Source: Pholiota molesta
Taxonomy: Eukaryota; Basidiomycota; Agaricomycetes; Agaricales; Strophariaceae
Length of the DNA: 64,000 bases
Direction of reading: 5' to 3'
NCBI GenBank assembly: GCA_014925825.1
Contig: JACGCK010000007.1
Span: 1 to 64,000 of the forward strand
Both the position numbers and the translations under genes were made by a program. How positions within the stretch are numbered: the first letter of the stretch is position 1; every line of letters starts with the position of its first letter. Positions 21,263 to 33,384 of this stretch are shown piece after piece. The notes under the pieces are model-generated. The model made no database searches. It worked only from the letters and a program-made list of their open reading frames with translations, and had not been told where the DNA came from.

Positions 21263-22574
21263 TGCTGGGCTCTGATTTCATTGCTCTTTGAACCATGAGG
21301 CGCCTTGTAGAGAGGAGTGCCGCTGGAATCAGACCTAAGCTACCACCGAAGGAGCTGAGGGCACGAAGCACGGGTAGGCGCTGGGTTTGAGAAGAGGGTA
21401 GAGGGACTGGAAGAGATTGATTGTGTCGACTACATTTACCTATGGGTATATGTCAGAATTCGATACCAGAAGCCATAAACCGATGAACATACTACGAAAT
21501 GTTCAGGGAACTCGTGAATCGGCGCCTCGTGTATCTTGCCGATGTTATTGGATATTGCTGAAGTGTATCTGACACAAGGCGAGCTTCTTCGCCAGTGTCG
21601 TGGTATCTTCGTGCGAGCAACGATTTCCGCGAGTTGGGAAGAGCTAGCAGCCAACGGGTCGCGGGCGCCGGCATAGACACTGCGAAAGGGTCTGCCAAAG
21701 CAATGGGGTTAATAAGAGCAAGACCTATGCTGTGGATTCACCTGTTAGAGCAAGGAGTAAGCGAAAGCACATTCTGGAAGAGGGATACTCGCCTATGCCT
21801 CGAATCGCATCTGTAAGAAAGTAGATGGTTGCCGGAGAATCAGACATGGCTTGGAAAAAGTGTTTAAGTTCGAACTAACCGTCAACGAAGGCATACATAA
21901 GGTACTTATAGCGCGCAGACTGGGCATCCGATTGGCCTGGACATGTTGCTGTTCACGAAATCTTCCGTTCTTCGCCATCGCTAATGGTTCTTTCGAGAAG
22001 AGAGAAAACAAGTTTTGGGCTGGATCCTATACAAAAAACGTCGTATCAGTTTAGAATCAGTCTGCAGATAATGAAGTGAAAGTACCGAAATGTTCGTATA
22101 ATTATGTCAGTTACGTTTGCTAAATACGTCGCGACCTGTGTGTACGTTGCATAATTGTACGAGGCAAATTTAAGCAGAGTCCGAATGGTAGGAATAACGA
22201 AGAACGAACGGCCACGTTGATGCGGATGGCTGCACTGGCGCGAACTGTTCCCACGCTTCACTTTCCCGCTATCACCCCGCCTTAGCTATGTTCGATTTCC
22301 ACTATCTCACTCGCTGACCGCCCATCATCGTTCTAGGTGGTAAGCGATTATCTTATTAATTTTGGAGGCGCATGCTATTAATCTACCATGCTGTATTAAT
22401 TTATCGCTATCAACGATTGAAACACACCAGAGTATGGGAATAGAAATGGTATGACTCTGGTTATGACAATTTCTTTAGCGGCGACGAGTGCTGAGCGCTG
22501 AGCTGTTGATTAAGTGAATCTGTGGGCGGTTGGATGAGATAAACTGAGACGTTGGATTCGTCGCGTGTGAGGCC
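21263..22574. other. Unassigned stretch, possibly decayed gene on minus strand
   Basis: Minus-strand frames near 21436-21698 (SDTLQQYPITSARYTRRRF) and 21793-22011 (MAKNGRFREQQHVQANRMP) look protein-like, but no consistent splice model joins them and no family is recognised. 22060-22570 holds nothing visible. Confidence 0.3.
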
Positions 22575-23680
22575 TCAAGGCACGCTCGATTCCGCCTGGC
22601 CCTCTCTGACTCTGCCAAACCTCAACTTCTTAAAATCCCCACTCATAATATCCTCATCGCTCACGCCCTCCAGCCGCTTCAGCTCCCTCCGACAGTACGC
22701 GACCACATCGCGCATGACCTCGGGGTACGTGAGGTACTTGTCCACCTCGCTCGGCGGGAAGTCGTGCACGCCCGACGCGTCGTCCTTCCGCGCCTCCCGC
22801 TCCCAGTCGACCTTCGCGACGTCGACGACCTCGCCGCCGACGAGGTTCACCGCGCGCCGGAACGCGGCCTCGCCCGCGTAGTCGATGCCCGCCGCCCCGC
22901 GCGCGCCGAGCAGGTTGCGCCACACCGCGCCCGCGAGCTCCGCGTCGCCCCTGACGAGGCCCAGGTCGAAGGCGATGCCCATGCCGGACCACTGCTCCTT
23001 GAAGATCTTCATCTGGCGCGTGACGATGCGGTCCGGCGCGCGGCTGCGCTTCTTATTTGGGGCGGGCGCGTTGGGGTTGACGTAGAAGGCCGAGGCGAAG
23101 GTGTACGGCTTCGTGGGGGTGGGCGGCGGCTGGAGGACGGTGCGGATGCGGTCCTCGATGTCGATGAAGAAGTGGTCGATGAGCGCCTGGTGGTAGTGCC
23201 GCCCGTGCTCCGCGGGGAGCGCGCGCAGCCGCGTGGTGAGGAGCCAGATGTGCAGGTTGGTGACGGTGAACCAGGACTGGAAGGTCGGCGGGAGGTAGCA
23301 CGCTGGGTGCATGGGTGGAGGAATCAGTGTATGTACGCGGTGGAGGCGGGGGGCGACGTACCCTTCTGCCAAAACTCCTTGTCCTCGTCGGGCTTGACCG
23401 CGCATATCTGCTCGTAGAGCCCAAACGCCCTCATCCCGGCCATCTGCTTCGGGCTGCGGTACCCAAGGACCTTCGCGAGCGCAAAGAACGCCGTCTTCGC
23501 TGCTGGCGAGCTCTCGACTTTGCGCGTCAGCCAGTTCGGCTGGTGGGGCTCCTCGGTGGTGGGTTTCGGTACTGGGGTTGCGTTTTTCTGTGTGCTCATG
23601 AGCCGTAGAGAGGCGGGCGAGGGCCGTATGGCCATTTTGGACGCGCGCAGATGGCGCAGGACGATAGAGCGTGCTACCAT
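22575..23680 (-). CDS. CBP3: Mitochondrial complex III assembly chaperone (CBP3/UQCC1 family)
   Basis: Exons 23680-23362 and 23302-22575 encode 348 residues. CBP3/UQCC1 proteins act with Cbp6 at mitochondrial ribosomes to promote translation and assembly of cytochrome b. The first 30 residues (MVARSIVLRHLRASKMAIRP) form an Arg-rich, acid-free presequence. The ubiquinol-cytochrome c chaperone domain covers about residues 95-270, beginning ACYLPPTFQSWFTVTNLHIW, with ALIDHFFIDIEDRIR and QMKIFKEQWSGMGIAFDLGL. A further in-frame Met 12 codons upstream (23716) is possible; I chose the later start because it gives the better presequence. Intron of 59 nt, GT-AG. Length fits the family. Confidence 0.93.
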
Positions 23681-24053
23681 TTTGTGGTTTTTCTTTTTGG
23701 CTGGGGGTCGGTGCACTGGCTAAAGAGCTTTAGACAAGAATAGTATATCAATGGAGGGTCAAGTACCTCTATGCAGATATCCTTTTGAATGAGTTGTTCC
23801 GGGATTGGGATTGGGATGGATGAAGTTGGGTTGAAGACGAGACGGAGGCGGAGCTGGACGTGACTGGACGGCAGAGAATTATTGATGGGTGGCTGTGCAT
23901 CGCTTAGTTCGCCCTCCTCAGAATGCCTCGCGTCCCCTCGAAGTCGCGTTGCAAAACTCCTTTTCTCTTACCACCATGTTCCGACCCCCCTTACGTGCTC
24001 CTCCCACTCTAAAGACAAAGCTATGAGCTCGATAACGAAATGTGTCGAGCCTA

Positions 24054-24900
24054 CAGACATTCACCGGTCAATGACATTATGACACACACCGGTCAATGAC
24101 CCAAGTCCAGATTACGGACTCAAAACTTTATGTAGTCCTCTATAATTTTAAGACAGCATCTATGTACTACATGGCTATAGCTATGTGCAAGGAATAATTT
24201 TATAGATCTCTGCAGAATTTGATATTCGCAGAATGGGTGCATTTGGCTACTCTTGTGAATATTGTTTGGGTGATGTTGGTGAGTTTCAGCCTGTTTTCTG
24301 CCATTTCTTCTCACTAGCACATCTTTCTCATATAGAATATTTCAAATATGACTGCTCTAATGTGGTAGAAGCCTCGATACTTTGTGAATAGACCAAATGC
24401 ATGGCTTTGAGCTTGATCAGGGTGTCTGACCGCGTCGCATCAGACTTGCCGAGATAGGATGCCGAATTCGGAGCAATTCTATTTTTACGGTGCATATCCA
24501 TTATACCGATGTTTACCAGAATGATTGAGAGGGAAATAATTACAGGGAGCAAGAAAACATCGATTAGCCACTGGAAAAGGTGGTCAGATATTAGATTTAT
24601 TGCTCCTGCAGGTGGTGGCGGCGACAGTAACTTAGTAGTACTAAGCACGATGCATCCATATTTGGATTCACATCATGATGGGACGTTGGGTCATTGACCG
24701 GTTTTGACACAAAAGGCTTCAATCACTTCTTTTCAAAACAAGGCCACAAAGAATGGGTTTCTCCATATTCCAAAGGTGCAGAATTATAGTCTACATCCAA
24801 ATGAATCAATCTGTCTACTCAGAATATTTACAGCCATGAATACACAACAATACAAGGCAATTCAAATTTGGTTGGGTCATAGACCGGTGAATGACTGTAA
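24054..24900. mobile_element. DNA-transposon-like element with nested terminal inverted repeats
   Basis: An outer pair at 24054-24076 (ACAGACATTCACCGGTCAAT...) and 24878-24900 is inverted with two mismatches over 23 bases. An inner pair, CCGGTCAATGACCCAA, at 24089-24104 and 24686-24701 is a perfect 16-bp inverted match. The interior (about 0.6-0.85 kb) encodes no transposase I can recognise, so the element is probably non-autonomous. The flanks show no clear target-site duplication. The same CCGGTC core in all four termini suggests one element inserted beside or into the end of a relative. Confidence 0.7.
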
Positions 24901-25157
24901 GTACTTCGATACTTCTTGCCATGCATATTATGCCCCAGCCCCTAGGAACAACTGTAACTACTGCCAATATCACAACCCAGCAGCGAATTTTCCAGGTCAC
25001 AGAATCCCTTCAACTGGTTTGATGTCGAAGATATGAAGGTACGTAACTCTCATCTGCCAAAATTTATCTAATTGCATGAATATATGCGCTCACCAAGCGC
25101 TCACACAAGCTTTAGCGCCCATGATACAAGACAAACCTCATATAGCTGGCCACTAGA

Positions 25158-25706
25158 CATATGGATCGCCATGCCATGTATTTTGGGTGCCCACGGTAGA
25201 TTAAAAGGGCTGTAATATGTTTCCGATGCATATATGCGGTCAATCTGCTCGACGACTTGAATCATCTACCGCAAGAAGTGAGTTTGCTTTCCTCTTACCA
25301 CCATGCCGACCCCTTGCGTGCTCTTTCCTCTCTAATGATTCTGATACGAAACAATCCTCCTGTAGGCTTTGTTTAGGCTGGATGCAAGACATATGGATTG
25401 CCATGCCATGTATTTTGGGTGCCCACGGTCCGGGTCAATTCAGAAGGTTCCGATGCATATATGCGGTCAATCTGCTCACGCTTGACTTCAGTGGGACGGG
25501 CTTGAGACGGCTGGCAGGGGATGTGACCACGGAGGTCCACAATGCCATTGTGCCAATGACTTCGGTCGAAAACCCATCGTAAGTTTGGCGTAAGTAATTC
25601 AATTCAACTAATTATATAAATTCAACTGCTGATAGTAAACTTTTGTTTTGACCTCGCGACAGTTTTCCTCGCCGACTTGAATCATCTACCGCAAGAAGTG
25701 AGGAGT
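25158..25706 (+). repeat. Locally duplicated segment
   Basis: Three blocks occur twice in direct orientation: a 39-bp block around GCCATGCCATGTATTTTGGG (25167 and 25397), CCGATGCATATATGCGGTCA (about 25223 and 25451), and ACTTGAATCATCTACCGCAA (about 25255 and 25676). A further block (CTCTTACCACCATG...) links 25295 with 23966, on the other side of the inverted-repeat element. The source gene is not recognised. Confidence 0.6.
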
Positions 25707-25867
25707 TCGATGGTATCTGCATTTCTCTCTGGGGTTCAGTGTTAACCTGGCCTCAAAAATAAAACAGGGCTAGAGAGTGATGCGCGTGCCGTCACACGCG
25801 CGTGTCTGGTCACGGCGTCACTGTTCGCAGCCATACGCTGCTCATCCTCTTGTCTTAGACGTTCACT

Positions 25868-26935
25868 ATGTCTCGCTCTTTCTGCGTTAACCATCATGCT
25901 GCCCCTGCCTATATTCCAGCTTCCTCTCCCACCCAGGGGCCACCTCTTGGATATGATTTGGGAGAACGCGATGTCTCGGTCTCGTCGTCAACCACGGCGT
26001 TCAAGGAGGCACTCTACGAACGAGACGTATTCTTCGGCCTGCCGCGCTGCGTCATCTGCGGCGACTCTACGGAAATATACAACGAGTCTTGGCCTATCGT
26101 CAGAGATTTACACCCCGTAAGCAGACACCATGTTCAACCCTGCATCCTTAGGCTAATCCGAAACACAGTGGACTGATCTCAAGGAGCGCGGTTGGATTCC
26201 TCCGCACGCCAAAGCGCATCCCAACCACGAACCGCGCAACAGCCTCGTCATGTGCATCACCCACCGCACCGCCTTCAAAGCGCACCGCTTCTTCATCCGC
26301 TTCTTCCCCTCTGTGCGTTCGCCCCATCCATCCATCCTTACTTCTCCCCAAGTATTCACGGAAAAACAAAAACAATAGTTCCAGAAGTTCGTCTTCGTCA
26401 ACTACTCCGGCTCCGACAAGCTGCAGCAATACCACGGCAAAGCCATCGCGCTCGACATCAAGGACCACCACGCCCCTTCCCCGCGCTCTTCATCATCCAC
26501 GAGATGCGCATCCGCGGCTACTGGCCCTTCCGCCCCGTCGCGCCCTTCATCCCGCACGACATCCCGTGGCAGGACTGGATCGTCTCCGCGGGCGCGTTCG
26601 ACGACGCCGCGGGGGCGTTCAAGCGCGACTTCCCCGCGTGCGGCAGTGTTCTTCCGCAGCCTGCAAGGCGGGACGCGGATATGGACACCACGCCGGGAAT
26701 GGAAAGGCAAGCGCAGCTGCCCGTGCTGAGCGCCAAGGGGGTCGACGACATCCTCGTCGTCCAGCGCGCGGCGCCGTCTTGGCGGGCCTGCGAGCGCGAG
26801 GGCACGAGCTGGACGGGCACCGCCGACGAAAATACACATAAGTACGTCTCGTCTATCGGCGTGGACGATCGGCAACATGGGAGCCGGTCGCCTGCGGAAG
26901 AGACGAGGGGTATCGATGCTGCCGCAAAGAATTGA
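25868..26935 (+). pseudogene. HNH-endonuclease-like protein with a one-base frameshift
   Basis: Exons 25868-26116, 26169-26312 and 26379-26935 have clean GT-AG introns. The product shows CVICGD (zinc-type pair), HEPRNSLVMC and ITHRTAFKAH, the layout of the HNH-type nuclease-like proteins common in Agaricomycetes, followed by KFVFVNYSG and a C-terminal block starting FPALFIIHEMRIRG. The C-terminal block is one base out of frame: reading continues to IKDHHAP (26475) and must shift to reach FPALF. Without the shift it stops at about 26731. This is either a recent null allele or a base missing in the assembly at a C-run. DNase activity of this subfamily is not established. Confidence 0.7.
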
Positions 26936-27699
26936 ATGGATACAGGGGAATGGAGGCACGGGGTGACGTGGCGACTTAGGAAGTTGGGTGAAGCGCGCAG
27001 GATACTGTGGGGTGGTGGTGAGAAGGAAGAGATGTGCAAGGTGTGTTACTTTGTTCTTCCGATGGTCATCTAACTAGATTGCAGCCTACGGTACTCGCAG
27101 CGGTCGTAAAACCTGATTTCAAGCAGATGCCAGCATTACGGTAAGACAGTAGATCTTCTCTTTTGTAAACCACATCAATATTTTCACGATGTATCTAGTA
27201 TCGAGTTCAAATGTATAATCAAAGTTGCTTGGGACAATGAATACGACATGAGAGAGAATTAGAGCACATATCAGCGGCGAAGAGAAGTCTGATTTTCTGG
27301 TAGAAGGAGGTGAGAAGAAATATACTAGCAAATGCTTCAGATTTGATATATACTCTTGAAGTTGGTGGTTTCTTTCGGGATAATATGAGCTCTCAAAGGT
27401 TAAGGATGGTGTAGCCAGCAGCAATTGATGATATGTGACAAGACAGAATAAAAATGGCAAAGAATGATCGTATAGCATGGGACAAGAAAGGATGAAGATA
27501 TATTATATGATATAGCACAAAAATGAAAGGATAGACGAGATTAAATCAATAGCGAGAGTTCAGATAGGATGCGGTCAAAGTACGTTGAAGACCTCATAGG
27601 CTACATTGTTCGAATATGATACAAAACCGAGGGATGGGTCGAGAAAACATTCAATAGCCAAGCTTGGGATAAGCAGACAGCAGCCAATTCAAACAGGAG
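26936..27699. other. Intergenic, AT-rich
   Basis: Between the convergent ends of the HNH-like and F-box genes. Minus-strand frame 27119-27478 has no protein features. Probably 3' flanking sequence. Confidence 0.5.
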
Positions 27700-29394
27700 C
27701 TACGTGGCATGTCCGAGCGCGTTGAGATGTACGCCTGAAGCCTGCCCCGGGGCTCGCAAATGAGATTGCATGGCATCGACCGCGGTCTTCGTCTTCATCA
27801 TCGGCAAGGGAAGAATGTCGGTGTTCTGAACATCGCATCTGATCCCGAGCCCCCGAAGCGCCCGTGCCTCGGCGGCAAGCGCCTGCTGCTCATCTCCACT
27901 GCAGCCGTAGCGCGGGATCAGTACGTTGACGCTTCTGAGACCGAACGGCTGCAATCGGTACCCCATCGTCTGCTGAGACGGACCAGGCGCGAAAGACTGC
28001 GCTAGATAGCAGTGCGCGGCATGTCTCCGCCTAACCATGGAGAGAACGTGCCATCCGTTGACCGCACCTAGCTCGAGCGAATAGAGTTGGGGAAGAAGCG
28101 CACAGGATGCCATCTTCTCCAACGTAGGTGCGTGGATATATACCCCCAATGGGAGATTCAACTGTTCCAGGTTCGGTGTGAGCTGGAAGAGTCTCTCGAG
28201 AGAACGGTAAGTCGTCTCGCGATGGCGGCGCCTAATCACCAACTCGCTGTCTGCGGCGACGATGCCTTGTGCAGGCTCCGTGCCAGGGGCCGGATAGTCC
28301 GTGAGGCGTAATATCCGCAGGGTTTTTGTAGACGCTCGCAAGAGTTTGGTGTACAATGCAAGGTCCCAGTCTTGAAACTGGTCGTGCATCTCAAACCACA
28401 CGAGCTGTGGCGCGGGAAAGCGGAGGAGGGAGAACAGGCGCGTGTCCTCGCTTGGAAACAGCAGCCGCACTCGCAGCGTTTGCAGAGCGTGCATGATAAA
28501 TGGGCGCTTCCATAATTTATGCTGTGCGCGTGGGGGTCTGGTGAACTTGACGTAGAAAAATCCTGCTTCGAGCTGTATGGAAGTGGAGTCCATGATTTTG
28601 AGGAATATTTTTGGTTCCATAGCGGTTGTGCCCATATCCAGCGTGGTGAGTTGGCCCCATGGAAGCTTGAGGTCGATGGGGCGAAGGTTGTTCAACAGTC
28701 GGAAAGTGACGTTGCGAAGGCGCGGCGCACTGCACAACCCGTTGAAGCGAAGAGAGACCTCGGGAATGAACGACGAGACTCGCTCGTCCCATGTGTTGAC
28801 GAAGTAAATCTCCATAGACTCCAAAATGCTGAACGGCCCTTCTTGAATGGTCATAAACTTGATGATATCACCGTTCCCGTATATTGGACACCTCAGCGAT
28901 TTTATTCGATGTATGTGAGGGATGATGACTGAACGAACGATGCTAAACGTCCAGCCGTCGCATATCATATTGAAAACGATGGACAATGGGTTTTGCCCAC
29001 TGCGTACCGCGCAAAGGGCGAATTGGTGTAGGAGGGGGTATGGCTCGAAGGCTTCGTTACCGCCCGGCTTTGAAAAGTGAACGTTGTCCCAGAGGGAACA
29101 CGTGGAGCGGACGGTGTTGACCCATCGTCGACATACGAGACTGAGGATGTATCGTGGGTCCGAGGGTTGCAGTGGAAGGTGAACGGGCTCGTTGTTGCAA
29201 AAATATTGGAATATAGCCGCCAACGATGTGGTTGAAATGTTGCGGAAGTAGTTCTGAGCTGAGGTCGACATTGTAAGGGACGTTCCACTGAGCGGAGACT
29301 GGAGTTGTTGTGGGGACTGGTAGATCTGGAGGTAGGAAGGAAGGGCTGTTGAAGGTTCATTGGAAAGTGGGTGAGTATTGGCGGGCAGTTTCAA
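27700..29394 (-). CDS. F-box protein with LRR-like C-terminal half
   Basis: A single exon of 564 residues. After a 41-residue leader with a second candidate start (MSTSAQNYF at 29271) comes an F-box-like segment: RNISTTSLAAIFQYF, then YILSLVCRRWVNTVRSTCSL and WDNVHF. The rest has repeated leucine-spaced blocks (LRNVTFRLLNNLRPIDLKL; LEQLNLPLG; LYSLELGAVNG) typical of the degenerate LRR arrays in mushroom F-box proteins. Such proteins are predicted SCF adaptors; the target is unknown. Not closely related to F-box A/B, which have six exons and different C termini. Confidence 0.85.
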   Translation of the reverse strand: MKLPANTHPLSNEPSTALPSYLQIYQSPQQLQSPLSGTSLTMSTSAQNYFRNISTTSLAAIFQYFCNNEPVHLPLQPSDPRYILSLVCRRWVNTVRSTCSLWDNVHFSKPGGNEAFEPYPLLHQFALCAVRSGQNPLSIVFNMICDGWTFSIVRSVIIPHIHRIKSLRCPIYGNGDIIKFMTIQEGPFSILESMEIYFVNTWDERVSSFIPEVSLRFNGLCSAPRLRNVTFRLLNNLRPIDLKLPWGQLTTLDMGTTAMEPKIFLKIMDSTSIQLEAGFFYVKFTRPPRAQHKLWKRPFIMHALQTLRVRLLFPSEDTRLFSLLRFPAPQLVWFEMHDQFQDWDLALYTKLLRASTKTLRILRLTDYPAPGTEPAQGIVAADSELVIRRRHRETTYRSLERLFQLTPNLEQLNLPLGVYIHAPTLEKMASCALLPQLYSLELGAVNGWHVLSMVRRRHAAHCYLAQSFAPGPSQQTMGYRLQPFGLRSVNVLIPRYGCSGDEQQALAAEARALRGLGIRCDVQNTDILPLPMMKTKTAVDAMQSHLRAPGQASGVHLNALGHAT

Positions 29395-30708
29395 TGGGTG
29401 CTAGGAAGCGTGGGCATGTTCCTTGCCAGGCCTTCAGCGTTCCTGCAAAGAAACGTCAAACCCTAAAGTGCACCCCACTTGTTCAAAGAGAACACATCAT
29501 CACAAATGAAGAAAACAGCACATTGTCACCCTCAGTTATTCTGTGAAAGATCAAGAATTTGAACTGGCGGCATATTTAGTAGAGATGAAACAGCCCGGAC
29601 GAGGCATGGCGCACAAATTGAGGTTTTATCAGGGTTTTATTATACTTCAAATACAAGATATTCCTCGGTCACTGGTAACATGCTTTCTGACTGTCGGTCA
29701 CCCGTCTCCTCTGAAAGCTGGTCATTGGGAAATATGGACATGTTGTGCATTGGCTGACACGTTACCATTCAATTTTGCTAGGGCAATTGCAGTTCATAGT
29801 AAAAAAAACGGCCTTCACAACATCAAAACACTTGTCCCGGTCTCGAATCAGCTTCTCGCATCCTGTTCTCTACATTTTAGGGCCAGCAATGTGGAAGAAA
29901 CACTCTTTATCAACGTCTATTTGGGCTTATATTGGCGAATTCTCCCTTTTTCTCTTACATTTTACATAAGTTGTTCCCAATCAAGAGCTCTGCGGACTAA
30001 AAAACGTGTAAGGTAAGTACACGCCTCACAAAAGTCGAGATCAGGTATGAAATTTGAGATACTACTTGCTTTCTTGATTCTTCGTTTACATGACACAGTT
30101 TAACGATTTCCAGGAACATTAGAGAATGCTGTAATCGGAGCGATTGTTCTTGGCGGCGGCATAATAGGCATAGTTGAGCTTGGGCCCAAGCCTCAAGGAA
30201 ATGGCAACAATTTACCATGTGCAACGAACCCAGTGACAATACGCGAGCATGCAAAGCGAAGCAGGATCTACTAAATTTAGTTAAACAGCCAGCGGTGGAT
30301 ATATAGACATTGCCTAAGAAGGAAAATAATGTAAGGTTGTTTCAATGAATTTCAAATTGAAAGTTCGAAAGTGAACTTCTTCATTGTGAACAGATTGGTG
30401 TTCTATTTCTTCATTTGAGTGTCTATCAGATAATTGAGAACAGTATAGCAATGGAAGTACACACCCCTCCTCCTACATTTAAAACGGCATATTCGACCAT
30501 TATGGTAACGGGCCACCTCAGATCGGACAATGATCTAGGTACATTGCGAAGGCCCATTCGATACGTCTGTTTTTGGTGCACGCGCTTTTAACATGCCACT
30601 GAGTACTGATGGTTGGGCCAGACAGCATACAAAAGGTGCCGTCCAAATCCTCCAACGCGCATTTTCTAATCGCCTTCTCTCAACACCACTGTCTGCACCA
30701 TAGCGGTG
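29395..30708. other. Intergenic with one orphan open frame
   Basis: Plus-strand frame 29543-30016 (157 codons, beginning MKDQEFELAAYLVEMKQPGR) has no recognisable domain and ends in basic residues. It could be a gene, but nothing beyond its length supports it. The remaining sequence is AT-rich, the likely promoter of the FHA-kinase. Confidence 0.3.
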
Positions 30709-33031
30709 ATGGACCTCGACAACTCTATCCATGATTCTGATACGGGCGCTAAGAATGAACCTAGTATCGATTGGGAGATGGATACGGAGCTCTCTTCTCT
30801 GGCTGTGACGGCTCAGGACTCGAACTCGGTAACGGATTCAGAAAACGGAAACCTTCAGGTATTCGGAAACGCTGGTCTGGACGCTCACCTATGGGGTTAT
30901 TTGCTGCCATTTCAATGCCATGACGGTCGGCCACGTCTCGATTTTTGGAGAGCTGCACCTTGTGTCACAATCGGCCGTGAGCTGGACAACGTGATAGTAA
31001 TTGAAGGACATAAAATTAGTAAGTAACTCAACTGATTTCGACTTGGTTCACTCACTGAATTATATAGGTGCACATCATTGCATTTTGACTTGGGACGGAA
31101 ACGACAGCGAACCAAGTGTCGTTGTGCATGACCTCTCACATAACGGAACATTCGTAAGTTCTTAATATATGCTCTTTCCTCTCACATACCGACACCCATC
31201 GATACACGACTAGATAAACGGCTACAAAATTGGGCAAAATCAAAGGCGCATCCTGAGGGATGGGAACGAAATTTCTTTCGGTAGTTCAACTTCACAACCC
31301 GGAAACGAAAACTATCGTGAGCATCTGAATCGTTCACGAAAATAACAACCTCTAATTCCCATGCAGGATATATATATCGTCATGCAGCGCCTCCCGCACC
31401 ACAAACCGCTTTCAACGTCAACTACGAGCTAACTCCAACAGTTTTGGGTACCGGGTCCTTTGGGATTGTCCAACTGGCTATTCAGAAGACTACCGGTATT
31501 TGGTATGCTGTAAAGAAAGTCGAAAAAACGAAGGTCATGAACACACAGTACAGAGTTTCGCAAGAAATCGGCATCATGGAAGGTTTGGCCCACAGGAATA
31601 TTTGTCGCTTGCATGAGACATTTGTTTCCGAGGGGGGTAGAAATATTTGCATCAGTGAGTATCCATTTCGTCATATCGTCTGCGAAGTTTGAGAATCAAA
31701 GCTAATGCAATCCGCAACACAGGACTGATTCTGGAATACGTACAAGGAGGGAATTTGAAGATCTATACCGATGCGCGACACCCAAATGGCTTGCGTAAGT
31801 GCATAGATCACTTCAAAAGTAGATCCTCCTAACTGATTCATAGTGGAGGCTGAGGTGATGGACATTGTGTACCAAATATGCGATGGCATGACAGTAAGTC
31901 TGATTCGCTACCCACGCACGAGCACGGCTGATAAGCGTTTAATCTGAACAGTACGTACATTCAAAAGGCATAGCGCATCGCGACCTAAAACCCGAGGTAA
32001 ATCTTTCTCTTTCCTGAGTTCGAACAGCGTCTGACATGTGAGCTAGAATATTCTCCTTACCAAGGACGTTCCCCCGCTAGTCAAGATTGCCGACTTCGGT
32101 CTCTCTAAAGAGGTTGACAAAATGACGGAGCTCAGAGTACGTCAAGAATTCTCATATTGCGAGCCCTGATGCTGAGCCTTTCTTTATTTTCAGAGCGTTT
32201 GTGGGACAGGGACCTACGTCGCACCTGAAGTCGCTCAGCGAGGTTTTTATGATGACCACGTCGACAGCTTCAGTCTCGGCGCAATATTGTATTTCATGTG
32301 CGTTCTGGTGCTCTCCCATGTTTCCGACGCTGACCCAATTTATAGGCTCACCGGTGAAGAGGCTTTCACGTTTCCTGACAGCGTCGAGACAGAGAAACTC
32401 AACATCATGGCCGGCACACCGAAGCTGATAATGGCTGTCATGCTTCGCGTGCTCAGCTTGGAAAAGATGGACGGCACACACATCAGCGTTAACGGTAGGT
32501 GCCTTATATTATGATTACCTACCTACAGGGGTGAAACTTCACTGACTTTCCTTCCTATCTGCGCCCACAGTACGCGACCTCATCCGCTGCCTCCTCGACA
32601 ACGACCCTCGTAAGCGGCCGTCAATGAAGGATGTGTTGCGCCACCCATGGCTCGTCGACTACAGGCCATACTACGGACCAAGCGACTGGGAAGACGACGA
32701 ACCACAGGACGAGCCAAGCGCCGCCACCTCGGATTCGGATTCGCATACGCCCAGAGCCAAAGGCAGGAACCGATCGACCACAAAAACACCAGGCAAGACC
32801 AGAGCCAGGACGAAGTCGCGGGCCGCCATCGTTCGAGCGCCGCGACAGCGCGCGCCCCTGTCGCCTCTGCGTGAGGTCTACAATACCGACGCGGACGGCG
32901 ACCGCGAGATGAGGCCCGGCACGCCCTCGCGTATGCGGACACGCAGCCGGGCTTACCAGGAGAACGCGGGTATGGGGCGAGGGAAGCGCGAAAAGAAGCC
33001 TTCGTGGAAGATACTGGAGATGCGCCGTTGA
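30709..33031 (+). CDS. FHA-domain serine/threonine kinase, Rad53/Cds1/Chk2 type
   Basis: Eleven exons: 30709-31018, 31068-31153, 31214-31316, 31367-31654, 31723-31794, 31844-31893, 31952-31996, 32047-32136, 32194-32297, 32346-32494 and 32571-33031; 585 residues. Checkpoint kinases of this class act in the nucleus after DNA damage or replication stress. The FHA domain (about 80-160) has TIGRE, KISAHHC and HDLSHNGTFING, the residues that bind phosphothreonine. The kinase domain (about 185-450) has GTGSFGIV, YAVKK, AHRDLKPEN, IADFGLSK and CGTGTYVAPE, so catalytic residues are complete. The tail is basic, with clustered R-T-K-S. No SQ/TQ cluster is seen before the FHA domain. The usual DxWSLG is VDSFSLG. 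Confidence 0.92.
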
Positions 33032-33384
33032 ACTTGGCCCACTGGCGCTTGACCTGCTCAAAACTGAGTTAACGACGATTCGAATGCAGAGACTCCGTGG
33101 ATTCATGGAATAGTATACTTGTACAACTGATATGTAGATTATTGAATCGATATGGATTGATATGAAACTTGAATTGAAAGGAGTGCAAAACATTCTAGCC
33201 TCTAAGAGAAAGAAAATGCGTGTGTAAGTATCTCCTGTGCCCGAATAAAAACGAAAACATCTACACTAATCGTTAGAACCATGTACATAGATAAAACCGT
33301 CCCACAGACGACAGAAGAAGAAAGAAAAAGAAGGAAAACCGAAAAAAAAGTGTAGGACAACACCTAAGGCCGAATTCGAACCAA
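33032..33384. other. Convergent 3' intergenic region
   Basis: 353 bases between the stop codons of the FHA-kinase and the large hydrolase-like gene, A-rich near 33310-33350. It probably holds both polyadenylation regions. No distinct signal is identified. Confidence 0.4.

Noticed and set aside
22764..23417. Plus-strand frame of 217 codons.
   Set aside because: Antisense of the CBP3-like gene; Arg/Val/Asp-rich composition typical of a shadow frame.
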